The notes under the pieces are model-generated. The model did not search any database and was not told the DNA's origin. It saw only the letters and a list, made by a program, of their open reading frames with translations. The position numbers and the translations under genes are program-made. From positions 68,668,595-68,732,594 of the forward strand of contig NC_063044.1 in the NCBI RefSeq assembly GCF_018812025.1: DNA of 64,000 nucleotides, in the 5' to 3' direction. Numbering within the stretch: the stretch's first letter is position 1; each line of letters begins with the position of its first letter. Source of the DNA: Megalobrama amblycephala. Lineage: Eukaryota > Chordata > Actinopteri > Cypriniformes > Xenocyprididae. Positions 11,720 to 22,410 of this stretch are shown in pieces.

Positions 11720-13866
11720 CATGGATAATTCTTGTATTTGTAAGAATTTTGGCCTTTGATGTGATGAGCAGAGGGTCTGATAAAGGTACATTTCCAGCAC
11801 ATCTGTGGCAGAACATCTCATCGGGAATGAGGCTAGTTGGGTATGTGCTTGAAAATGAAGGCAGACGCAGGTGCTCAGGAAGAGCTGCAGGGATGGTCTT
11901 GTTGTTCATGACATACCGAATCATAGATTCCAGCTCTTTTGTCGGGGGGTACAGTAGGCCTGCGTCATCTACACTTTCATGAACTGGAGTGGTCTGATCT
12001 GTGCTTTGAACGGTCCTGAAAAGCTGATGTTCAGTCTGGAACAGGTGCCATTTAGCAATATATTTATGGAGGCAGGATCTTCTTGACCTGGCACAAGGAC
12101 AATGCCAGGAGTTCAGCTTTACATCATATGTGACCATTATTCTTCCAAGTTGGGCATAATATGATGCATGTGGCTCATACACTGAAATGCACCTCTTTAA
12201 AGATGGCATTGTCACCTTTGTCGCTACAGACAAGGGTTTGTTGTCTTGGGTGGCCAAGCTTTGTCTCTGTAGGCAATCTCTCTGTCTTTCACTGCCAAAC
12301 CATTTTAGCCTGACCATTTCTGTCAGGGTACTTTCTGAAAGAGAAGGATTATCAGCAAAGGACCCACAATAGTCTAGTGACCTGAGGTGATGGCATTTGT
12401 AGTGGCTTAGTCCACTCCTCCTGGCTAAGTCCATCTCCACTTGACAGGATGGAAACTCACATCTTACATTCTGCTCCGCTCCCCAGATTTTGTACACAAC
12501 ATGGATTGGAACACTCGAAGAAAGAAAATGTTTCTGGACTGCATAGACACCATTAGCTCGGTCTATGCAATCAGAATAAAGGTGATGGCTTGCTGTAATG
12601 TCGTCCCTAGATTTTGTGTGTTTCCTCTCCAGATGTTTTCTTAAATTTTTTTTTTTTGAATAGTAATGTGACAATGAGGACAATTTGCTTTAACAACTAT
12701 GCTGTTTCGTAGTTGTGATTTTATGAAGGACCTACTAGCAGTTAAGGGAGGCAGGTCAGGAATGGTCGTCGATGTACTGGAAGGCAGGGGAGCCACATCA
12801 GGAATGGTCGTCGATGTACTGGAAGGCAGGGGAGCCACATCAGGAAGGGTCGTCGATGTACTGGAAGGCAGGGGAGCCACATCAGGAATGGTCGTCGATG
12901 TACTGGAAGGCAGGGGAGCCACATCAGGAATGGTCGTCGATGTACTGGAAGGCAGGGGAGCCACAACTGGAATGGTCGTCGATGTACTGGAAGGCAGGGG
13001 AGCCACATCAGGAATGGTCGTCGATGTACTGGAAGGCAGGGGAGCCACATCAGGAATGGTCGTCGATGTACTGGAAGGCAGGGGAGCCATGGTCGTCATG
13101 GAAGGCAGGAAGAATGGTCGTCGATGTACTGGAAGGCAGGGGAGCCACATCAGGAATGGTCGTCGATGTACTGGAAGGCAGGGGAGCCACATCAGGAATG
13201 GTCGTCGATGTACTGGAAGGCAGGGGAGCCACAACTGGAATGGTCGTCGATGTACTGGAAGGCAGGGGAGCCACATCAGGAAGGGTCGTCGATGGAAGGC
13301 AGGGGAGTATGGTCGTCTGTACTCGAAGGCAGGGGAGCCACATCAGGAATGGTCGTCGATGTACTGGAAGGCAGGGGAGCCACATCAGGAATGGTCGTCG
13401 ATGTACTGGAAGGCAGGGGAGCCACAACTGGAATGGTCGTCGATGTACTGGAAGGCAGGGGAGCCACATCAGGAATGGTCGTCGATGTACTGGAAGGCAG
13501 GGGAGCCACATCAGGAATGGTCGTCGATGATCGAAGGCAGGGGAGCCACATCAGGAATGGTCGTCGATGTACTGGAAGGCAGGGGAGCCACATCAGGAAT
13601 GGTCGTCGATGTACTGGAAGGCAGGGGAGCCACAACTGGAATGGTCGTCGATGTACTGGAAGGCAGGGGAGTCACATCTGGAATGGTTGTCGATATACTG
13701 GCAGTTAAGGGAGCCACATCAGGAATGGTGGTTAATTTACTAGCAGTCTTACAGCCTTTCAAATGGGCCACAAAGTTGTCACGTCGGATTTTTATTGAGG
13801 AACAATATACACAATGGTAGTGTAATTGTGACACACAACCTAGACCACACTGGTGGATTGTATAAT
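11720..13866 (-). pseudogene. KDZ gene large exon 3: Cys-rich finger, 14-aa repeats, C2H2 finger and SWIM-like cluster
   Basis: It starts YTIHQCGLGC with a Cys cluster (CVYCSS...HLKGC), then runs into about 24 tandem 14-residue units of type TTIPDVAPLPSSTS. A classical finger follows (CPHCHITIQKKK...HLERKH), split by a one-base frame change at the A12 run 12646-12657. Downstream come CEFPSCQ...HYKCHHLRS and CPCARSRRSCLHKY, a CxC...CxH arrangement typical of SWIM fingers, at about 12050-12100. The exon ends ...TRIIHG before GTAAG. Cysteine clusters flanking the catalytic region are a known hallmark of KDZ transposases. In-frame stops are present at 13511 and 12641 because of the indels. Confidence 0.6.
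12742..13726. repeat. 42-bp minisatellite inside the KDZ coding exon
   Basis: About 24 units start with GGTCGTCGATGTACTGGAAG on the plus strand and repeat every 42 bp: 12764, 12806, 12848, 12890, 12932, 12974, 13016, 13058 and so on to 13685. Irregular spacings are 33, 25, 27, 40 and 40 bp, at about 13091-13116, 13311-13351 and 13559. On the minus strand each unit codes 14 residues (PLPSSTSTTIPDVA). A variant unit (ACAACTGG, giving IPVV) occurs at 12974, 13242, 13435 and 13643. This suggests a five-unit higher-order repeat with irregular units at its joints. All plus-strand frames are open too, by chance of the repeat composition. Confidence 0.95.
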
Positions 13867-14089
13867 CTGAAGGAAAAAAGAAAAACAAAACAAAAATCAC
13901 TCCTTTTCTTGAATTTCAGAGAAAGACACAGCACAACTTATTTGTTAAACTTTTATGCAACGTGCCCTGACAATGCTGACATGAGTAAATTTGAGTAAAC
14001 TAAAACATCAATCATGCATCCATTTAACATTAACATTCATTACATTTTTAGAAAAAAATAAAATAAAAATCAATCATAAATGATGCTAC

Positions 14090-14275
14090 CTTCATGGACG
14101 ACTGCCCTAGAAAAGTGAAGCTTAAGATGAGTTTGTACTTTACTTTTCTTTACTTTTTTAATTTTCTTGAAAAAATCAGAATTACAGAAAGGACAGTGAA
14201 ATAGGGAACAGCAGGAGGTGCATCTGTTAAGCGCAGGTAAGTTGCAACCTCTCTGTATAGATATTATTTCTTCCC
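14090..14275 (-). CDS. KDZ gene exon 2: N-terminal C2H2-like zinc finger
   Basis: Joined to the 13-nt first exon (ATG at 14830, MASS), this exon opens with EEIISIQRGCN. It then codes a Cys/His finger read as FHCPFCNSDFFKK followed by a KVQTHLKLHF histidine pair. Acceptor CTTCAG and donor GTAGCA border it, and the phase (1/1) is kept. Two Cys and two His at finger spacing support metal binding, probably for recognising the transposon ends; the role is inferred. The next exon starts with a second, longer-spaced Cys cluster, so the N-terminus carries at least two fingers. Confidence 0.6.
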
Positions 14276-15323
14276 CTGAAGAGAGAAAGAGATGGGTGTT
14301 TTTAGTTTATACTTGTTTAGAAAGAGATTTTAATTTTCTTAAGTAGCTAAAGCAAACACACACCTTTATGAGATACAAGTTAAAGAACTAAAGACAGAGT
14401 ATGATAAAACACACATTAAATGCACAAACATTTGTCCAGATAAGTAAGCTATTTTAAGAAAACTGTATATTAAGATATACATTAGAGAATTAGATCATTT
14501 CATTTATAAGAAACAACTCAAATCAAAATCTACATTTAAACCATATGAGACCAAATTTTTTAATGTAGATTTTATCATGCATGACATATGTTTGTATTAT
14601 TTGACAAAATACTTGAGTGTGCAGTTCAACTTGTGCAGAGACTTAGAGATTTGCATACATACATACATGCCTATTATAAATTTGTATTTTGTGTGTTCAC
14701 ATCATAGACTGTCAAAAAAAAAAAAAAAAAAAATCACACATTTGTGATTATCCACTCTAATGTGCTCCAGAAACCATGTGGAGTATGTTTAAATGCAAGG
14801 AGTAAACAGGGTCTTACCAGAAGAAGCCATGTCACGCAAGCTAAAGAGAGACAACAAGATAAAAATAAAAAATGTAATTAATTTAAGCGAGTGAGACAGA
14901 GCGGGTAAAGAGAAGACTAGGGGCAGCTTAACCTACACGTGGTTAGCTAAGTTTGAGTCAGACAGACTGACTCAATCAAGTACTTTTGCCTCTCGAAATA
15001 AATTATTGACCCATCTTTTGAATTGATATCGCATCAATCGTTTATAAATAATAAATGTTGCATCATTACAATACAATCAACAACAATAACTTATTTACAT
15101 ACCTCAATTCGTATCGCTTCAAAAAATGTCTGCTGCTATCATACAGATATGGTCTGCTGTTTTGATGACTAGGCTCATATACTAATATACAGCCTCCCCC
15201 TACTGGACGCATGAGGAACAACAGGGGCGTAAAACTGCTTGGGGCGTAAAACTGCTTGGGGCCTATATCTACCGGCTCCAGGTCTGCAGCCTCCCCCTAC
15301 TCCAAGTTTATGGCTGCTGTAAA

Positions 15324-15808
15324 TTTTACCTGCCACAAGATGGCGCTGTTTTCGACACTCTTGATGCTTTGAAACCAGAAACCTTTCCCAAAACATTTAG
15401 AGCTTCAAAGAGGCTTAATTTCTCTATCCCTACTCAATAGTTTGAGGCCATTTTGCAAATGTTTCAGCCGAATTTAGAGAGCTTTTACTCATTTTGAGCC
15501 TGTTTTTAAACATTAACTATCTGTAACGCCATTTTTCATGTGTGGAAAAGAACGACGAAACTAAACCAGCCAATCAGATTTCTTTTCACCCATATCCCCC
15601 ACACCCACCCATGGACACACATACACATGTTTGACTTTACAACACACAAACACCTTTATTTATTCTCATTCTCTCTTCTCTCTTAATATGTCATGAGTGT
15701 ACGCAGATAGATTTTAATAATCAATTTAAAAATTATGTAAAAAATAAAAACAGCATTCATTAACGCCCTCTCATGGTACGCACAGTGCGTACAGCCGTAC
15801 AACTGCAA
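15324..15808. repeat. Dispersed repeat copy A (related to 57978 and 59013)
   Basis: It shares TTTTACCTGCCACAAGATGG at one end and CGCACAGTGCGTACAGCCG at the other with the copies at 57978-58476 and 59013-59464. It has a CAGTGG-type hAT-like terminus in the 57978 copy only. The KDZ element lies directly beside this copy. Confidence 0.75.
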
Positions 15809-16378
15809 CCATAGAATCCTTCACATCTTACGCACCCAAAATCAATGAATTTCACTGCCAAATCAGAAGTGCAATAGAACAGTTTTTTTTTTAAATAAGA
15901 CACTAGTAAATTGTATGGCTCCTACAGTAAATGTTGTATTGTCTTATATATGTTTTATTTTACCAGTTGTGGAATCCAACCATTCATCCATCTGATGTAA
16001 CATAGTTAGCATACTTTATTGAGTATTTCCATTTTATGCAACTTTACACATTTTTTAATAGTAAATTAATAATTAATACATTTAAGATCATCATGTTTGC
16101 AGTGAACAATATATTTCAGACCTAGTGGAGTAATAGTAATAATATCTAGGTGAAATAGGCTATATTGCAGTGGCAAGCGGTGACTTTTTTTTTAACTGGG
16201 TATGCTGGGTGGTGCATCATGTAAATAGGGACATTCTAAAACACTTAACGTGGCTTATTGTACTAAGACAGTGATAGTAACAGACCAAACTCAGTACACA
16301 TCATATTAATAAAACATACTATGTGCAGCAAAGCAGATGAGCCCAGAATATGAACACAGTTAGTTTAATTACACATTA
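15809..16378. other. No gene seen; low-complexity intergenic
   Basis: There is no supported ORF. A CAGTGGCAAGCGGTGA sequence at about 16170 resembles a lone hAT end. Confidence 0.4.
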
Positions 16379-17214
16379 CAGTTTTTTACAGACACATTTC
16401 TCAATACTTATGTCACTTTTGCAAAACTCTTCACACAGTGAGCACAACAGAAGTCTATGTGGGCTAAACTGAGGATCAATTATCATTGCTTTGGCACAAA
16501 ATGTCATTCAATGACTACATCTCTCAAATTTCATGAATTCTTTTCTCACTCAGACACAACAACTGCCAAAACTCTTTGTACAGGCCAATCTGCACATGCT
16601 TACATACTGTTTTCAAAACTGTTAAACTTATGTTCAAAACAATAACATAATACAAAACTGAATAAGACAGAAATATGCTGCAATTCTACAGTAATATTGT
16701 AATGAAATATATGCTGAATCTAAAAAAAAAAAAAAAAAAAAAATCAAATACTATCAAAACAATTAGATGAAACTGAACACCTACACAAGCGTTCGTTTTT
16801 CAATTTCATTATCATCTATTCAAAGAGGAAAACTTCAGAATAATTTTGTACTGTTATGTAAACATGGTTCATGCAACAAACTGCAGTGAATTATAAACAA
16901 TAGAGAGTGTTATTCTTGTGTTGTTAAGAAATTTTACAAAAGAAAACATTGTATAATGATACCTGATGTTAGTGTTTTTATGTCAGTATTTTATGAGTGA
17001 CAAAGTGTGTTTGCTGGGTGAAAACCTTTGCTAGTGTTCTGGAAGAACGAGTTGATTTGAGACATGAATAAAGTGTTTTGGTAGATTTAGTGCATTTTGA
17101 ATGTGAAATTAACTGATGTGCCGAGATGAAAGTTGGTTAGGAGAACTGTGTGAAGAGTTTTGAAAAAGTGACCTAAATATTGAGAAATGTGCCCAAGCGA
17201 TTGTAAAAAAACTG
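16379..17214. mobile_element. Tc1/mariner-like MITE, uninterrupted copy
   Basis: The ends read CAGTTTTTTACA...CACATTTCTCAATA on the left and the inverse TATTGAGAAATGTG...TTGTAAAAAAACTG on the right. The inverted arms run about 60 bp and include ACTCTTCACACAG. The left flank is TA and the right flank TG (a decayed TA duplication). No transposase ORF is present. The same element at 26128-28028 carries a 1.1-kb insertion, so this copy serves as the empty-site reference. Confidence 0.8.
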
Positions 17215-17225
17215 TGTGTTTTCCT

Positions 17226-18500
17226 CCAATAGAGAACGTCTCAGGTTACGAATGCAACCATGGTTCCCTGAGAACAGGGAACGAGACTCTGCGCTGATTG
17301 CGCTTTGAGGAACGTCACTCGTGACCCGTGTTCGAAATGCCAGAAATCACAACACTCCAATCCTATTGGCCGGTGACACCCCCAACGCCACCAAGGAGGC
17401 CTACTTAGTGAAAGTAAACCAAGTCTGGCCAACCTTGTCTGATACACAGAATCTCCAAGCGCAAACTCCAAAGAGGAGAGCAGGAAAGAGTGACTGCGAA
17501 AGGCAGTAAGCAACTCAAACCCACACGCAGAGATGGGCATCCTGGAGAGCGGAACTCAGCCGAGCGCTAAAAACCCTCGTATGAGGGGAGTACAACCACT
17601 CATCCTAGGATCTACTCAGCTTCTGATAAAAGGCGCTGAGGAGGCTGTGTGCGCTAGAAAAAACCCTGGTACAGGGGAGCACAAACCAGCCTAGGGCCAG
17701 TCTAAACGGGAGACTTCACAGAAGTCTACAACCAATGACCAGCTTAGGGAGCTAAGCACAATTACACAGTCAACCCAAAGGGAAGTACAAAGCTCAACCT
17801 AACAGACAGACCATACTGTAGGCACATAGCCATGGAGGCCGAACAGAAAGGGCCTACAACATAACTAAAGTTCTTATAAATGAACTAATATCACAACAAG
17901 AACCCAATCCATAAGGTGGTATCCAGGATGGCCCGTAAGGCCATTTGACTGAAAAATAGCATGCTAAGCGCATGACCAACCAAATGATTAGGTAGCTGTG
18001 AGTGCCCACGAAACAGCCCGTCCAACACAATCCAACGAGCAGTGTACTCGGTAAAAGCACCTTTCTACTCTTAAAGCAAGAGGAGTACAGCGTACGCCAT
18101 CACGCGCTAAAGAAGGCCCCATTGGCCTATAACCTCAGCAGACACGTGGCATCAGCTCGTGGCAGTGTTATCAAGCTCCAGGCAGAACAAACTGACTACA
18201 GAGGAGGTTAATGAGTCAGCCGGAGCCCTGGCCAGCCAGCGACAAAATTCCTTTCGCCATTTCTTGTCAAAAGAAACACAAAAGGTACATGCCAGCATGT
18301 TCCCAAAGGAGGCCCAGAGGGCCTACCCATTACACGCAGCGTCAGCTAGCGGCCATTAAGAGATGGGCATCCCGGAGAGCAGAACTCAGCTAAGTGCTAA
18401 AAAACCTCGTATTGAGGGGAGTAAAACCCGCTCATCCTAGGATCTACTCAGTGGCTAATAAAGTATCTGTAGAGAAACCATGGAAAAAAGATGAATAAAG
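17226..18500. repeat. Dispersed fish repeat with 90-bp direct repeats
   Basis: It opens with GAACGTCTCAGGTTACGAAT and ATGGTTCCCTGAGAACAGGG, a motif I know to be widespread in cyprinid genomes. A block GAGATGGGCATCC...GATCTACTCAG is present twice in direct orientation, 17530-17619 and 18360-18451, about 85 percent alike by eye. No credible ORF is present. Confidence 0.6.
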
Positions 18501-19962
18501 ACTGAGGGGAAGAACCTGAACATCCAGAAAATATTATTTCAAGAAATGTTTGTACTGGCTTGTCTATTTGTCTCCTGATCTGTGAGAGCTGTGAGTGGAG
18601 AGAGACATGTTGAGTTCAGCTCTGTGTTTCTTCATCTGTTTGGGTGTATTGTTTTGACCAGTGCTGTATAGCTGTGTTTTACAGAGTGTTTATTTTCAAA
18701 CTACAAAATTATTTAAATTTGAATTTAAAAAAATATTTTATTAAATAAAATAATTATTGTCTTTTAGTTTGTCATGTATATTTTTTAATTAAAGGTGCTA
18801 AAGAGGATCTTTTCGTCGACTGAGAAACCAAAGACTGTTAGTGAGTTTTTGAAATGAGCGCATGCGTAAGAACAACCCCCCTCCTTCGAAGGAACGTCTC
18901 CCAAAACTCGTAAACACTCGTATTGAACACGAGTGTTTACCACCGGCATTCGCTGTGTCGTGTTAGTGGATTCATTATGTCGGACTCACCACAGGTAACT
19001 CATAATCTGCAGTTGTTACTCCTGTCTCCTGACAAAAACATTGCATGCGGCGCCTGTGGAGTGTGGAAAGTTACTGGAGAGTGCAGCCGCGCTCGTCTCT
19101 CACAAGGAACGTCACGGCAGTGATTGACAAGCCAGAGGACCAATCGTTTACGCGATGATCTCGTAAACGGTTGGCTGATGTTTTTAAGGCCCTACCTCGT
19201 GCACAGATGATCAGAGGTGTCAAGTAACGAAGTACAAATACTTCGTTACCTTACTTAAGTAGAAATTTCGGGTATCTATACTTTACTGGAGTAATTATTT
19301 TTCAGACGACTTTTTACTTCTACTCCTTACATTTTTACTCAATTATCTGTACTTTCTACTCCTTACATTTTAAAAATAGCCTCGTTACTCCTATTTCATT
19401 TCGGCTTGTTTTCATTCCGGCTTGAAAAAAAACCTATCCAGATAAATCGCGCCATCCGGATAGAGTGAATTTGATTGTGGTTGGATGAGAAGTATAAACA
19501 TTTACCATTCTGACACCCTATTGGTTTGTACGCGATCCATCACACCTGCACATGTCACAGATCACGTCACACTCCAGCAAGGTGGACAGTGTTGGGAGTC
19601 GTTACTCAAAAAAGATTATTTCTTAAAAGTTATTATTTATCCACTACTGGCTCATTTAGGCTATCAAACGGGTGCTTTCTCTTCTCCTCTGCAAATTAAG
19701 CTAGGTAGTTCGGTAGAGAGACGTTTGAATAAATTAGCGTATAGCCTAAACCGGTTTTATTTATTTTTTTAGCGCGACCCTTTTTTATTTATGTGACCCA
19801 TAGTCACATACAACCATGTAGCTAAACAAGCCAAAACGAGTTTATTTAAAATGAAACTGAAGGTAAGCCTGCGTTGCTCTCATGGTGTTATACCTCTCTC
19901 TTTCGGTGAAGTGGAGCAGTGCTCTTGCTGAATGGCACGGATTGCACTACGGACTATTATAC

Positions 19963-19999
<37 letters not shown>

Positions 20000-20149
20000 T
20001 TATTTATTTTATTTTTTATAACGAACAAGCTGCGATGTCACGTTTCCAGTGCTTTGTTGTGTGTGCGTGAGGCGCGGGCGCGATCAAACAGCTGTCTTTG
20101 CCTCATCGTCATGGCAACGGTTCGTGGCCAGGTCAGATTACGTCAGGCC

Positions 20150-20795
20150 CTGCGTTCCATTCGGAAGGGCTCATCCCTATGCCCTATAGCCTAATACCTA
20201 TAAAGTGTTTACCCTCCGGAGTGAGAGCTTCGAAGGGATGAAGGGTGTAGGGGTCAAATTACTCCTTTTTTGGAACGCACTTCTGCGTCATCTTAACAAG
20301 GCAATCAAGGAGGATAGATTGCGCAAGCTGCGCCCTTTATTTAACGTTAGTTTATTTATTTTTTGGTTTATCGCACCATAATGTATATTGTGTCTATGTA
20401 TTTGAAAACATTTGAATGGACTGATAAAGGGAGCTGTAAAGTATTTTTGTTGAAGCACAATGTCGTTTTGACCATAATAATGTACTAAATCTAACTCGTA
20501 GAAATATTACAGTAGTATAGAAAAATACTATACATACATTTATAGATAAAATCGAACTCCGAGCCTCCTGTACCCATTCTGTGACGTCAAACAACTTCCC
20601 TGTGCAAAGGATCATGGGGGCCCAAAGTGTCCATCAGTTGTATCCTTCGAAATCCTTCATTCCGAAGGGCCCTTTAAAGTGGCCAGTTTTTGAGCACTTC
20701 GGTTTGGAACAACCCTTCAATATTGGCGGCCATGATTGTTTTCACTCCGAAGTGCTCTTCAGAGGGCGATATATGCCGTTTGGAACGCACCGAGA
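20150..20795. mobile_element. Possible foldback element inside the hAT
   Basis: TGCGTTCCATTCGGAAGGGC on the left and GCCGTTTGGAACGCA on the right are inverted. GAAGGG/CCCTTC and CACTTCGG motifs repeat in between. The borders and target duplication are not fixed. Confidence 0.4.
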
Positions 20796-21088
20796 GTTTG
20801 TTGCCGTTTGTTGGATGCTCAGACGACCAAACAAACGCCGATTAAACATGTTCAGTCTGGTAAAAATAGACTCCGACCAATGCCAACAGGGTTATCACAC
20901 CTATCCAACAAACTCCAACAGACGAGTGCGGTGTGAACTGAAACAGCTGAAAACTACCCGCATTTGGCAGGTTGGCGGGTGTTAATGTCAAGCCCTGATT
21001 GTTACTAAGCCTGCCCTGGGTACACCAAAACTACCACATTTTTCTTGTCCGCTGCCCTCACAGATTCCTGCAGTTAAGTTTGGATGTA

Positions 21089-22004
21089 CAGTACAGTCCA
21101 AAAGTTTGGAACCACTAAGATGTTTAATGTTTTTAAAAGAAGTTTCGTCTGCTCACCAAGGCTACATTTATTTAATTAAAAATACAGTAAAAAACAGTAA
21201 TATTGTGAAATATTATTACAATTTAAAATAACTGTGTACTATTTAAATATATTTGACAAAGTAATTTATTCCTGTGATGCAAAGCTGAATTTTCAGCATC
21301 ATTACTCCAGTCTTCAGTGTCACATGATCCTTCAGAAATCATTCTAATATGCTGATTTGCTGCTCAATAAACATTTATGATTATTTTCAATGTTGAAAAC
21401 AGTTGTGTACTTTTTTTCTTTCAGGATTCCTTGATGAATAGAAAGTTCAAAAGAACAGCATTTATCTGAAATACAAAGCTTCTGTAACATTATACACTAC
21501 CGTTCAAAAGTTTGGGGTCAGTAAGAATTTTTATTTTTATTTTTTGAAAAGAAATTAAAGAAATGAATACTTTTATTCAGCAAGGATGCATTAAATCAAT
21601 CAAAAGTGGCAGTAAAGACATTTATAATGTTACAAAAGATTAGATTTCAGATAAACAGTGTTCTTTTGAACTTTCTATTCATCAAATAATCCTGAAAAAA
21701 AATTATTGTACACATTAAATGTTTCTTGAGCAGCAAATCATCATATTAGAATGATTTCTGAAGGATCATGTGACACTGAAGACTGGAGTAATGATGCTGA
21801 AAATTCAGCTTTGCATCACAGGAATAAATTACTTTGTGAAATATATTCAAATAGAAAACAGTTATTTTAAATTGTAATAATATTTCACAATATTACTGTT
21901 TTTTACTGTATTTTTAATTAAATAAATGTAGCCTTGGTGAGCAGACGAAACTTCTTTTAAAAACATTAAAAATCTTAGTGGTTCCAAACTTTTGGACTGT
22001 ACTG
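21089..22004. mobile_element. Tc1-like MITE with about 280-bp inverted arms
   Basis: CAGTACAGTCCAAAAGTTTG at 21089 is mirrored at the right end (22004), with TA on both sides (21087-21088, 22005-22006). The arms continue through GAAGTTTCGTCTGCTCACCA and on to the CATGATCCTTCAGAAATCAT region. The centre contains CACTACCGTTCAAAAGTTTG, the end of another common Tc1-like MITE. A half copy lies at 48145-48328. Confidence 0.85.
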
Positions 22005-22410
22005 TACATTTCATTCCAATAAAGGTTATTGATGACATTTTGAGGAGGTGGAGTGCACAATAGACCCCCTGTGGCGCGGCCTAAGCTTTTGTCCTTAATG
22101 GCATTTTTTTTCCTTACATTACTTTTACTTTTATACTTTAAGTAGTTTTGAAACCAGTACTTTTACACTTTTACTTGAGTAAAAAGCTTGAGTTGATACT
22201 TCAACTTCTACAGAAGTATTTTTAAACCCTAGTATCTATACTTCTACTTGAGTATTGAATGTGAATACTTTTGACACCACTGCAGATGATGTATATTAAT
22301 ATTATTACTTTCAGTGGACCTAATAAATAGTCTTTTATCAGTTAGTAAAGACAGTTTCAAGTAATATTGCAAAAATGTATAAAACAAAACATCCTCTTTA
22401 AGACCTTTAA

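Larger units (their letters stand above)
5022..14830 (-). pseudogene. KDZ/Zisupton-like transposase gene with Ulp1 protease domain, about 24 exons, frame-broken
   Basis: Proposed exons in order: 14818-14830, 14090-14275, 11720-13866, 11468-11607, 11155-11359, 10881-10985, 10605-10789, 10359-10500, 9579-10222, 9427-9471, 9084-9146, 8890-8982, 8164-8283, 8004-8051, 7713 to about 7804, 7543-7620, 6674-6734, 6537-6587, 6410-6454, 6233-6297, 5812-6043, 5488-5691, 5171-5259, 5022-5085. Nearly all have GT/AG borders; the total is about 5.1 kb or 1700 codons. Domain order: C2H2-like fingers, 14-residue repeats, a further C2H2 finger, SWIM-like CxC...CxH cluster, SAP-like helix, KDZ core, Ulp1 protease. 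The reading frame breaks at the A12 run (12646-12657), at three repeat-array indels, and near 10210, 9770 and 8960. Splice phase conflicts at the 7804 and 6734 acceptors. This is probably a decayed or poorly assembled copy; a domesticated host paralogue is less likely because TIRs flank it. Confidence 0.7.
4556..15300 (-). mobile_element. KDZ/Zisupton-like DNA transposon, about 10.7 kb
   Basis: Inverted ends bracket a single multi-exon minus-strand gene. A 32-bp block starting CCTGTTGTTCCTCATGCGTC at 4572-4603 recurs exactly in reverse complement at 15194-15225. Each side also carries an outer GGGGAGGCTG(T/C)AGACC block, at about 4556-4572 and 15281-15297. On the right the two blocks are separated by a tandem GGGGCGTAAAACTGCTT. 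Another GGGGAGGCTG copy is at about 4631. I found no convincing 8-bp target duplication. To its right lies a copy (15324-15808) of a dispersed repeat also seen at 57978 and 59013. The gene content (KDZ core, SWIM-like cluster, Ulp1 protease) fits fish Zisupton-type elements. Confidence 0.65.
19212..22282. mobile_element. hAT element, 3071 bp, inserted in TTAA element 1
   Basis: The ends are CAGAGGTGTCAAG (19212) and CTTTTGACACCACTG (to 22282). The exact 8-bp target duplication CAGATGAT is at 19204-19211 and 22283-22290. Subterminal regions are full of AAGTA/TACTT motifs. No transposase ORF of useful size is seen; short ORFs at 19485-19772 and 20581-20985 have no recognisable domain. A GTTCCA-ended inverted structure (about 20150-20795) and a Tc1-like MITE (21089-22004) sit inside. 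Confidence 0.85.
18793..22406. mobile_element. TTAA-flanked DNA transposon 1, split by a hAT element
   Basis: The ends AGGTGCTAAAGAGGAT (18793) and ATCCTCTTTAAGACCT (to 22406) are inverted and both abut TTAA (18789-18792, 22407-22410). Removing the 3.07-kb hAT insertion leaves about 535 bp. A TTAA duplication fits piggyBac or Kolobok elements. No transposase is coded. Confidence 0.7.

Noticed and set aside
12742..13726. CRISPR-like array
   Set aside because: Units are contiguous with no unique spacers, and this is animal DNA. It is a minisatellite.
12699..13820. Plus-strand ORF of 373 residues (repeats of MVVDVLEGRGATSG)
   Set aside because: It exists only because all frames of the 42-bp repeat are open. 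The minus-strand frame joins zinc-finger exons with good splice sites and is the coding one.
5022..14830. A domesticated host gene of the HMGXB3 type
   Set aside because: Inverted termini bracket the gene and the central exons have frame breaks, which favours a transposon copy, though I cannot fully exclude it.
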